Assembly: GCA_027604685.1 (NCBI GenBank)
Contig: JADHYX010000447.1
Location: forward strand, 1-17,121
Direction: 5' to 3'
DNA length: 17,121 bases
Origin: Lobulomyces angularis
Taxonomy: Eukaryota; Chytridiomycota; Chytridiomycetes; Lobulomycetales; Lobulomycetaceae
Shown here: piece after piece, positions 1 through 8,839 of the stretch
How the letters are laid out: every line of letters starts with the position of its first letter
Numbering within the stretch: position 1 is the first letter of the stretch
Notes under the pieces: model-generated
What the model was told of the DNA's origin: nothing
Databases searched by the model: none
What the model saw: the letters and a program-made list of their open reading frames with translations, nothing else
Made by a program: the position numbers and the translations under genes

Positions 1-1
1 A

Positions 2-174
2 CTTATTAAAGTTCATGGATTGCTTCGTTGTAAAAACGAAAATTGTAAGCAAATGATGAATGGAAACTTAGTTCAGAGACTTTGGAACCGGGATGATGTG
101 CAACATTAAATTTGAAAGATGTTGTAGAAACAACTCTGCTGCATGGAGTTAGACCAGTTCATTTAAGTAGATAG
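2..174 (+). pseudogene. Decayed 3' end of a Fanzor/TnpB-like mobile-element protein
   Basis: The frame beginning at base 2 reads through a zinc-ribbon-like stretch with CKNENC (Cys pair at about 38-55) and then WNRDD (83-97). It meets a stop at 107-109. The frame offset by one base, from 100, continues ATLNLKDVV and ends RPVHLSR-stop at 172-174. Together they match the C-terminal signature of eukaryotic TnpB relatives (Fanzor and similar fungal mobile genes): a Cys pair, then WNRD..A.LN, which carries the last RuvC acidic residue. The break is consistent with loss of one G near position 100. The rest lies left of the window. It would have been a programmable or transposon-linked nuclease, but the frameshift suggests a dead copy. 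The family is assigned from motif memory only. Confidence 0.55.
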
Positions 175-653
175 ATCATAGGTTTTTTTCCTAAATAGTT
201 TTCGCTATTTTATTTTAATTGGTGTTTGTTGTATTATTTTTTGAATATTTGATGTTCAAAAAGATAATGCCCAAGCACTATTATATTTTGATGTAAATTT
301 GTGATAGGAATAAAACGAGATTTTTTTTATATATTTGAAATGGCAAAGTAATAAACTTATTCAATCTGTTAAAAGATATCAAAGGTAACAAAATTTGTTA
401 AACAGTTCAAAAAGTAAGGAAATATGAAAATCAAGAAATTTTTAGACTACTGAATTAAAGTGAATCAACTACCTTACAATCCCTTAAAACCTGGATTACA
501 TTATTTAGAATAAAAGAGTCATTTTTTGTGAGGAAAAATCCTCTCTAAATATCGATTATATTTTTACTACATGCTTTTTGGATTGTAAATTCATTGTCAT
601 CCGGTATTTGAGAACGATAAAAGAATCTGTTGAAAACGATAAACAAATTTTCT
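175..653. other. AT-rich spacer, no gene seen
   Basis: This 479-bp spacer lies between the mobile-element remnant and the convergent GOS1 stop codon. It is full of stops in all frames. I see no coding frame, RNA gene or clear repeat beyond A/T runs. It presumably includes the GOS1 3' untranslated region. Confidence 0.6.
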
Positions 654-1504
654 TTAACTATTTTTAGTCATAAACCACAATAAAAACACTACACAAACAC
701 TGACAACAACTCCCATTATCAGATTGTCCCTGACTTTTCTACTGTTGATTTTTTTTAACAAACTATTCATAAGTGGCACTTTGTCTAAGGAAGTCATTTA
801 AAAATATAATTTTTTTTTATATATATAATACTTAGAACTCTGGACATTCTATTGTTGGAGTTATACATTGTGTGTTTTTGTCGGTCTAATTCCCTTCGAG
901 TTTCATACGCCTGACTTCATGTAAAAAAAAATTTTAAAAAAGTTAAAAACGTTATTTAACTTTACTCCAAAACAATGTCCACCTGATGATGAGAGTTGTT
1001 AATTTTTCCTCGTTCATTTAATAAATAATCTTGCATTGAGGAACTCCTGTTTCCGCTTTTATATGCATTAAATTCTTCTCCAACTCCACTTAATAGTCTA
1101 AAAATTGTTAAAAATACAATAAAATACAAAAATTAATATAATACTCATTATGATCTCTAATACTTCGAAAATTTGATTTAACTTTTTTAAATTCTCTTTC
1201 AAAGTCAAAAAGAATGTCTAATAAAATGAATTATTGGTTAAGGGAGCTGTAAAAAAACTAGAAGCATACCTCTATGTCTCTGAAGCATATGTAGTTGGCT
1301 TGGAGTAGAGCTTTGTTCAATGGATATAGCCATGTTGTTAACAACATTTTGTAGTTTATGCAGTAAATTTTCTAATTCCTTCTCGTCATATGTTTCACTG
1401 ATGGATTTAGCGAAGCTCGATAGTCTTGAATCAATTTCTTGCTCCAAAAGTCTTCCTTGTTTCCGTAGTTTATCCCAATTTAATTCAGGTGTGGAGGATT
1501 GCAT
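654..1504 (-). CDS. GOS1: Golgi Qb-SNARE GOS1 / GOSR1 (GOS28)
   Basis: Golgi SNARE protein for fusion of ER-to-Golgi and intra-Golgi vesicles. It is anchored by its C-terminus and faces the cytosol. Five exons join in frame: 1504-1270, 1217-1145, 1097-966, 914-832 and 784-654, giving 217 aa (yeast Gos1 223, human 250). The N-terminus has WDKLRKQGRLLEQEID, then LHMLQRHRDIL and FKKVKSNF, all in the family order. The SNARE helix covers about 140-190, with the expected central Gln in ELDRQKHTM. It is followed by the NSLLKKINSRKVRDNLI juxtamembrane stretch and one hydrophobic segment (about 195-212), leaving a short tail. Introns are 47-52 nt. The start at 1504 is the first Met of the conserved N-terminal helix. 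It shares a 101-bp divergent promoter with the JmjC gene. Confidence 0.95.
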
Positions 1505-1605
1505 ATTATTTTAAAATTTAAATAAAAAAAAAAATTAGATAAATATAATTACATCCAGCAATACAGATACTTTATAAAAAATATATATTTGTATATTTTT
1601 TGTTT
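1505..1605. promoter_or_regulatory. Divergent promoter gap between GOS1 and the JmjC gene
   Basis: The start codons of two oppositely directed genes lie only 101 bp apart, so both must start transcription inside or very near this gap. It is almost pure A/T, including T-A-rich stretches around 1570-1600. I cannot point to a specific binding site. Confidence 0.5.
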
Positions 1606-3284
1606 ATGAGTAGAAAATCATTTGAGGGGTTTTTAAATTTACTTAAAAGTAGCTTTAATGAAGGTTCGAAAAGTTAACATGTATTTTTTTTAATTAAGAT
1701 ATGAAAAAATGTAGTGGAAGCTACATTAGAGGTTGAATCTATAAAAGAACTCATTAAAAAAAATTTAATGCTGCTTACTTTTTCAAATAATTTAAATTTA
1801 ATAACTGCTTTGTCTGAACTTTTAAAAGAAAGAGCCAAAATTTTAATTTCGTCAACTACTTATAACTTGATTTCATTAGAAAATAGGATTGTCTACTCTT
1901 TCTGTATAATCTAATTTAATTTTTGGCTGTTTTTATACCTAAAATTTTAAAAATATTAGCTTGTTTTATCAAATCACTCTACTGGATTTGCTTGTCTGAG
2001 AATGGCAATACAAATTGGACATTACCAGTTCAAGATGGGTTGTCAGGCGATTTAGAGCTACAATGTTTGAGGTATAATATTGAATACCTTTATTTTGTGA
2101 ATAAAAATTTCTTAAAGATTAGCAATAAAGGAGTTGGACCTTTCGATTTTAATTTCTGGTTCACCTCTACTAAAGTTTGAAACCCATGATCTTATTCATA
2201 AACTAGAACAATTAATTGAAAAAAAAGAAGGTTTAAGGAGCTTGAATAAAAATTCCGTGAAAAATATCTTTTCCGAACTTATCAATAAAAAAATTGGGAA
2301 CTTTGATATTTTAAAAAACAAAAAAAATTTAAAGTTTCCTTTACAAAAAGAAAAAATAGCACTTAGTCTGGAACAGTTTTGTTTTCGTGTGAAAATGGTT
2401 GAACCTGTCTTCATAGAAACTTTCTTAAAACCTATTTGGAACCCCAAAATTTTTAAAATTGATAACTTATTAAATAAAATTGGATTGGATAGAACTTTGA
2501 CTATTGAAATTGGAAAACAGTATACAGATGAAAAAAATTGGACGCAAAAGTTAATGAGTTTTAATGAATTTTTGATGAAATATATGCTGCCGAACGAGAA
2601 TCTGAAAATGGAATTTAAGGAAAATAGCATTTTTGGGAATTTACAGGATTCAAGAACCGGATATTTAGGTTTTTTAGTAAAACCTATCTTTAGTGGCTAA
2701 CCTAGTTAATATGTTTTTTTTTGTTAAATTTTCTCAAAGCACAGTACGATTTATTTGAGCAAATACCAGCGTTAAAAGAAGACTTTAATATACCAGATTA
2801 TTGTTATTGTAATGATGTTTCAGATCAAGAGGAAGATGACGTTCTTTTAAATGCTTGGATTGGTCCCGAAGGAACTGTTTCTCCACTGCACACTGATCCC
2901 TATCATAACATTTTCACTCAAGTTATTGGATTTAAATATATCAGATTATACCATCCTAATCAAAGCCATTTATTATATCCATTTGACAGCAACTCTATGT
3001 TGAAAAATACATCACAGGTAATCAAAAAAAATTTTAATTTAAATAAACCAATCTAATATTTCTAAGGTAGATATTTTACATCCAGATTTACTGTCATTTC
3101 CCCTCTTTAATAGTAAGAAGTTAAAAATTTTTTCCAAATTTTAAAAAGTTTTCCTTTTTCTTTTTTAGAGGCAAAATATGTTGAGTTGACTATTGGTCCA
3201 GGTGATATGCTTTATATTCCCAAAGGCTATTGGCATTTTGTTAAGTCTTTGACTCCCAGTTTTTCGATCAGTTTTTGGTTTTAA
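1606..3284 (+). CDS. KDM8: JmjC-domain 2-oxoglutarate oxygenase, JMJD5/KDM8 type
   Basis: Fe(II)/2-oxoglutarate dioxygenase of the JMJD5 family (protein arginyl hydroxylase or histone-tail processing activity reported in animals). Seven exons fit: 1606-1663, 1715-1903, 1960-2071, 2118-2668, 2740-3017, 3067-3112 and 3169-3284, giving about 449 aa (human 416). The N-terminal helical region is followed by GKQYTDEKNWTQKL, then GYLAQYDLFEQIP. The JmjC core has the iron triad His354-x-Asp356 (PLHTDP) and His434 (GYWHFV), and Lys369 (GFKYIRLY) in the 2-oxoglutarate-binding position. It ends SISFWF, as animal JMJD5 does (WW). The first exon is the weak point. Donors at 1664 and 1673 are both in phase, differ by three residues, and are poor matches to the other donors. 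Confidence 0.93.
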
Positions 3285-3438
3285 CCAATCCTTAAAAGCA
3301 GGTAGAAGTAATGACACAATATAAATAAAAATAATATCTAAAATTACTCTTTGATATATTTAAATGTATGATACAATACTTGGGTTGAAGAGTATCTATC
3401 TATGTACGAAAAATTATTAATTATAGTTTTAAACATTT

Positions 3439-6094
3439 CTACACTAAATCAAAAATCTCATCCTCTACAATTTCTGGTACAAATTGAACAGCAATACTGT
3501 CAATCAATACAAAAATTAAATGTTTATTTATATATTGATCTTGAAAAATCTCTAAAATTTCTAAAATTGAATTTTCAACTACATCACATCCAAGCCAGTA
3601 CGATAGTACTTCTAAACCAAACAGAAAAAGTTGGATTAATAAGTATTGTAAATTAAATTACGTGGCAGTAATCTCTTCACTGATTCTACTGCCTCTAACT
3701 TTGTCTGTAGTTTTTCCTCACTGGTTCTTAAACTATTATCATATCCAGAGGTATCTGCAACATCTGGCCAAAACGACAGTCTGAAATTTTCCAAATAGAA
3801 GCATATCTTCTCCTCTGTTATTAATTCATTGATTTTCATTACGCAAAATCTAAAAAAAAAAAGGAATTTAGGATTTTTAATATTAATCTATTAATGATAC
3901 CTATTAATTATGCCTCCAAAAAATTTATTTATAAAAGGTCTAAAAAAAAATTCAAACTGAGTTAGAAGCCATCTGAAATGAGTTTTCAACTCAAAAATCT
4001 CTATCACCAAATTTAAAAAATTTTCTTCCAACCTAATATCTAAATTATACTTCAACAAGGTTAGTTCCACTTCTTCATTTTCCTTAATATACTTTAAATA
4101 AAAATTCTTCACTGCTGAAATATTTTCTTTCAAGTTAAAACAATTGAAGTCCTTTTGTTTATCAAACATTGCTTGGTCTGAAATTGTAACAAATTCGCCA
4201 ATTACTCTTTTAACTTTTATTTCATCAATTTTAGTTTCCACATTTGGATCTTTCAAAACTTTTTCATTTTCTGTAGAGTAATTACTAGAGGTATCACAAT
4301 TAACGGATCCATTTAGGAACCCTTTGCCGGACTCCTTGATCAATTTTTGATGCAACCTTATTGATGTATTGGAGGTGGAAGAGGGTCTTAGTAAGTCGTT
4401 TTCTTCGTTAGTAGAGTAACCTTCACTAAAGTTAGTATCATTGGGTATTGGGGAGGGAGATGAAAGGAAAATATTTGGAGAAACATCAGACCAAGGAGAA
4501 CCTTCACTTTCACTTGTATTGTGATTAAAGGAATCACAGTTGATTTTAAACTGATCAATATCATTGTCACTGTTAACCTTACACCTCATGTAGTGCTCTC
4601 CTTCTTTGGAACTTCCACTACAATTTTCCATTGAATTAAAAGTCGGAACATTATGAAATCCTGCCAATTTTTCAGAAGTATTGCCAAATATCGCTGATGA
4701 TTTATTAATTTTCTGTGGTGAAGAACAAAAATCCAAATCATCGTAAGATTTATGCATCTTTTTTTTCTTTTCCACATCTAGAGTAAGAACACTACTAGAT
4801 TTCAATTTGGGATGATCACCAAAATTTGGAGTATTATTTTTCTCTTTCCATTTTTTTTTTTTTCGCTCGTTTTTGTCAAGTTTTTCTTGCTTTTCAGAGG
4901 TGGCAATAGAAGGAGAAGTACTGCTTTCTTTATTGTGCACCAACTGCTTTAATCCGGTAGTAATCTTTGTAAGACCTCCAGTGATTTTATTCATTCCACT
5001 TGTAACTGTTTCTCCAAGGTTTAAGTTCGAAGTAAAAATATTGTTATCGCTGCCAGGGGTACTAAGACTTGATTTGGTTTTTTGATTTGAGGTAGAAGAA
5101 TGCGAAAATTTGTGTGCCTTCATTTTATTAAAAGATTGTTGTTTTGGAGTTTCAAAATCCTGAACATCCAAAACTGGTATCTGAGTGTTATTAAATAAAA
5201 AACTTCCATTCCTTTCCGTAATCTGTCGCCCAAAATTGTTACTTGCTGCTGACTGTGAGGGCGGGTCTCCTGATTCTGGAGCCTTTAATGCCTATTGAGA
5301 GATAATTTAATATTTTTGTTAATTTTAGTTGCATTATTACATCAACTATCAACTGATTGAGATAATCGGGGTCACTTAACTTTTCCACCAAGTTTATTAG
5401 AACAACATTTGTAAGAATTTCTCTTAACAAATACTTAACCATTTCTCCAGATTCTTCTACAGGTAAAAAAGTTTCAATCAGAAATTCACTCAAATTTCTT
5501 AAATACTCTCTCTGATTTTCTTCATTTTCCAAAGCAAAATGTGGTTGGCAACCATGAAACATTTCACTAATGTTTTTAAGTCCAGAATACACTATTTTTT
5601 GTTTTAATAATTTTTTTTTCATTTTTATTAAATTTTTTAAAATTTATTGATAAAATTAAAAAGTAGGTAATTTAAGTTACCAGTCCCAACTTTCTTTTTA
5701 CAGTTTCTGTAGTCCTGAATATGCTGTCTAAAAATACTCGGCAGTTGTATGTAACAAAAGGTAGTCCAGTCAAATGCTCGCAATCTTCATCAAAAATAAT
5801 GATAAATAATGAATCAGTCAAGTAACATAACAGGTTAAGATGTTGCTTAAAATTTTTTCTTTTATTTCAGTAACTTTACCTAGTTTCCAACCTTCCAACA
5901 ATACTAGCTGTTAACGATAGTAGCTCTTTTTGAAATTCCAAATCCTGACTTATATCAAAGTACCAAGTGTTAATATAATCTTTTATCAAGTTTGTTATAG
6001 TTGCATTCAGCTCTTTATCAATAAGCAAACTGCTGGTAAAACAGGACGGTTTAATATTATCATAATTTATATTAGAAGATGGAATTCTTGTCAT
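3439..6094 (-). CDS. PXA plus Nexin_C sorting-nexin-like protein, middle of PXA uncertain
   Basis: Membrane-contact/endosomal protein of the sorting-nexin PXA family (SNX13/14/19/25, yeast Mdm1). Clear exons: 6094-5880, about 5591 or 5566 to 5341, 5291-3901, 3849-3662 and 3611-3439. The PXA domain starts with NLIKDYINTWYFDIS and continues with FALENEENQREYLRNL, YLLREIL and LSDPDYLNQLI. A long Ser/Asn/Lys-rich disordered linker of about 350 residues follows, then a Nexin_C domain (FLNLVIEIFEL, GGIINRFCV, LSFWPD, NKHLIFVLIDSIAVQF). I see no PX domain, so it is more like PXA/Nexin_C proteins without PX than like Mdm1. No transmembrane segment precedes PXA. The start at 6094 is the first in-frame Met after an acceptor-like site near 6156. 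The segment 5592-5879 cannot be spliced cleanly (see findings). Confidence 0.8.
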
Positions 6095-6362
6095 TTCACT
6101 CAAAAAATTTTTGGTGGATTGGATATTATTGAGGTTATTAAATACTTTAGATTTAGAGCTGTGAAAATAATTTTTTTTTATAATTGCAAGTCAACAAAAC
6201 TAAACATTTTTTGAAGGAAATAAGAATTGTTTAGATTTACTTTATTTTTTTTTAAATTAAACTTTTGTATTTTAAATTAAACACCTATCTTTTACATATG
6301 GAAGAAACAAAATGGAAATTACTGCTTTGCATGCTAATAATTTATAACTAATTAAAACCCCT

Positions 6363-7445
6363 TTACCTCTTTCTTTTGTTTGTATGACTACCATTGACCT
6401 GTTTGTTGTAATTGTGAATGGTGGAGGTTTTTAAAAATTCTACATTGTTACTAAATATGTTTAGATTTTCACTAGTTGTCTGAGAAGTTCCCATTTGTGG
6501 TATGTAATTTGGCCGATTAATTCTCGGTGTTAAATTAAAGTACGTTTGTGGTAGATTGAAATTGTTAGCAGTGGTTGATGGATCCATCCAAAAATCATCT
6601 TGAGCTGAATAAAACATATTGCCTTGTTTGAATGAAACTGTATTCTACACAGTAGAAAAGTAAATGTTATTAATTTTTTTTTTTGTTTTAAAATTTATAC
6701 CATAGCAGTGCTATGCGGTGAAACATTCAATGAAACGTTTTCGTTACCATGAGATAATGAATTTTTTTTACTATTAATTGTATTAGATTCATGATTCACC
6801 GATGGTAGGTTATCGATGGGAGACTGAAGCTATTTTACAAAAAAAACATAAGCCTATATAAAAAAAACAATCAAATTTACTTTTGTATTTTGAAAAGTAT
6901 TAGGATAACTTAAAGTGTAGTCAAATGAAGTAATTATTTCACTATCAGAAACAGGAGAAAGCTGCTGTTGAGATTTTTTCGAAGCAGACCCCGTCGATGC
7001 TGGTGATTTGGGACTTTTAAACGTGCCCAAGGTTGGAGTTATTTCATCAGAAAAATGATCATCATCATTATCTGCTTTATCAACTAAATGCAAAAACTAA
7101 AGTTTATGTTAGAAATTTGAGATATTCATTTGTTTTATTTACATCTGCATTAGTTCGCAACTCTGGAGTGCCTTGATAATCAGTGTAGGCCAACAAAATT
7201 TTATCCATGTCACTACTAGTGTATTGTGCCATTTTGTTGCCTGAGGTGATTATAAGAGCAATTTCGCAGTCACATAAAATCGATAATTCAAAAGCTTTCT
7301 TCATTAAGCCAAATTTACGCTTCATGAAAGTAACCTTGGTTTTTATTTTTATTTTTCTGATTAATAATATTTAATTTAAATTATCATTTACTTGTCTAGA
7401 TCTCTCATCTGAAATTGGTTTGATCTTAATCTTTTTTCTTCCCAT
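6363..7445 (-). CDS. MEF2-type MADS-box transcription factor
   Basis: Nuclear DNA-binding factor of the MEF2/Rlm1 class, expected to bind A/T-rich CArG-like sites as a dimer. Five exons, all joined in phase 0: 7445-7392, 7334-7143, 7096-6881, 6829-6701 and 6644-6363, giving 290 aa. The MADS box occupies residues 1-57 ([18 protein letters not shown], then [18 protein letters not shown] and [16 protein letters not shown]). A MEF2 extension follows ([22 protein letters not shown]). The rest is low complexity, with Ser-Pro sites at about 95-130 that could be MAP-kinase targets, an Asn/Thr-rich tail and a basic end, KRKR. The 54-nt first exon ends exactly after SRQ, the position I recall for the first coding exon of animal MEF2 genes. 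Upstream lie two heat-shock-like elements and a hairpin. Confidence 0.93.
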
Positions 7446-7592
7446 TTTTATTGATTTTATATTACTTGAGTTTGAAATTTTGACTAGAACTTGATTGAAA
7501 AAAAAAGTTTACTGAGAATTAAAATATGTTTTTTCTAATTTTTTTTTTTTTGTTGGATAATAACATTCATCTAGAACTACACATTAAAGAAT

Positions 7593-7630
7593 TTCTAGAA
7601 TTTTCAAAACTATATTATTCTAGAATTTTC
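7593..7630. promoter_or_regulatory. Two heat-shock-element-like trimers, 25 bp apart
   Basis: TTCTAGAATTTTC occurs at 7593-7605 and again at 7618-7630. Each is a perfect nTTCnnGAAnnTTCn array, the canonical binding pattern for trimeric heat-shock factor. Their starts are 25 bp apart, a multiple of the 5-bp unit, so the two arrays keep the same register. They lie 148-185 bp upstream of the MEF2 start codon. The base pattern is seen directly, and binding by HSF is inferred. Confidence 0.5.
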
Positions 7631-7689
7631 CTTCAAATTTTCGTCCATTTTCTTATCATTAAACGATTTATTTTTTCTAATAGATATAC

Positions 7690-7732
7690 TACTTTAGAAT
7701 AGCTTAATAAAGAATTAAGCTATTCTAAAGTA
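7690..7732. repeat. Perfect 19-bp inverted repeat with 5-nt loop
   Basis: Arms 7690-7708 and 7714-7732 are exact reverse complements, separated by AAAGA. The stem includes CTTTAGAATAGCTTAA and could fold in RNA from either strand or extrude as a cruciform. It sits about 245 bp upstream of the MEF2 start codon, just outside the two heat-shock-like elements. It could be a small-RNA hairpin, a terminator-like stem or the remnant of a palindromic element. Nothing decides between these. Confidence 0.75.
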
Positions 7733-8055
7733 CCGCTGACGATTGTAGTATTTCTGACAAAAAAATAAAAAATAGTAGGTAAATTAAAAAATTTAGAAAT
7801 GATTGAAGAAATTTAACAGATCCTTATACGAGAAATATACCAAGCCTGGAACTTGTATATATATATTAGTATAAAGAAATATAACATAGTAATTTCCAAA
7901 ATTTCCATTACTGTACTTTTTAAAGCACATTCTGCAAATCTTATTAATCTAATAATAATGTTAACTACAATGGGAATCAAAACTTAACATAACGGTATAA
8001 AAAAAAGAGACTGTTACAAGAGTCTTAAGGAAGAACTTATGACTCAAAAAATCAT

Positions 8056-8196
8056 TTATTGTTGACATTCTTGACCTCCAAAGAATCCACAATTTTTACT
8101 AATTGCTGCTGATTTCGCAGTTGACGTAAACACAACCAAGGAAATAGCAATGACTCCGATTCGATGGTTTACAATAATATTCAACATCTCCTTCAT
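8056..8196 (-). CDS. Possible small secreted peptide precursor with two cysteines, 46 aa
   Basis: A single-exon frame encodes 46 aa. It begins MKEMLNIIVNHR, then has a hydrophobic segment, IGVIAISLVVFTSTAKSAA, that looks like a signal peptide with small residues at a plausible cleavage point. The mature part would be very short: ISKNCGFFGGQECQQ, with two Cys eight residues apart that could form one disulfide. Codons here are less A/T-driven than the surrounding sequence, which favours real coding. An acceptor-like TTATCAACAG lies just upstream, near 8220, so a 5' untranslated exon is possible. I recognise no family. It could be a secreted effector or signalling peptide, a membrane micropeptide, or chance. 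Confidence 0.4.
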   Translation of the reverse strand: MKEMLNIIVNHRIGVIAISLVVFTSTAKSAAISKNCGFFGGQECQQ

Positions 8197-8407
8197 TACA
8201 TTAATGGTGAAATTTCAACTGTTGATAAATAAAATTTATAATAAGGAAAGTTAATTTATAATCTTATTAATATCTACAAAAATTGGAGCTGAATGAAAGA
8301 ACAATTTTTTTGGTTATGCTTACTGTATAGTAATGATTATATTCCAAAGAAGGTTTTTTTTGCAGTTTAAATATTGTTAAACCTCGTTAAAAGTTGGTTT
8401 GATGTCC

Positions 8408-8682
8408 TTACATTTCATTGATATGAACAATATTTTGAAGTTTAACAAAATTAATTGATGGTGTGGAAAATTCTAATGAATCTCCAAACAGCTTTGCATA
8501 TTCCGTTGTGAGTCTTGGAAAAAAACAGTAGTTTGTGAAAACTTACTATCACATCAACCTACAGGTATCCCTTAATCAAACCAGTATCTGTTACACATTC
8601 CCTTTATAATATACAATTCCTTGAGTTTTTTAAACTTCTTTTTGAAGCAGTATTTTAAGTAAAAAAGGAAAACCTCAAAAAC
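8408..8682 (-). other. Coding-like segment, possible two-exon hypothetical gene
   Basis: Two open stretches on the minus strand have protein-like content. The upstream one (8682-8575, 36 codons) includes YCFKKKFKKLKELYIIKG and MCNRYW. The downstream one reads LTTEYAKLFGDSLEF, then STPSINFVKLQNIVHINEM-stop (8513-8408), right after an acceptor-like TTTTTTTCCAAG. A donor at about 8609 would join them in phase. No start codon or family was recognised. It lies between the MEF2 upstream region and the nucleoporin 3' end. It may be a lineage-specific gene or a relic. Confidence 0.25.
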
Positions 8683-8839
8683 TCACTTTATGATGGTAAA
8701 AGAATGAATGTATTAATAGAGAAATGGGCACAATAAAACGATATTTTAAAAAAAAGAGAAAAGATTATTATTAAGAAAAATACTGTGAATACTGCATTCA
8801 AATAAAATAAATAATTGAAAATTCCATTAGGGTATTTAT

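Larger units (their letters stand above)
7446..8055. other. Upstream region of the MEF2 gene, no coding frame seen
   Basis: The 610 bp between the MEF2 start codon and the possible secreted-peptide gene contain no open frame that I can support. They hold the two heat-shock-element-like trimers and the perfect hairpin listed separately, plus several TATA-like A/T runs (for example around 7857-7885). It is the longest stretch here that looks regulatory rather than empty. Confidence 0.5.

Noticed and set aside
2196..2630. 144-aa minus-strand frame (rich in Phe, Lys, Leu, Ile)
   Set aside because: It is the antisense shadow of the JmjC gene exon 2118-2668, which has clear homology on the plus strand.
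3402..3656. 84-aa plus-strand frame
   Set aside because: It is antisense to the last Nexin_C exon (3611-3439), which carries NKHLIFVLIDS in the proper frame.
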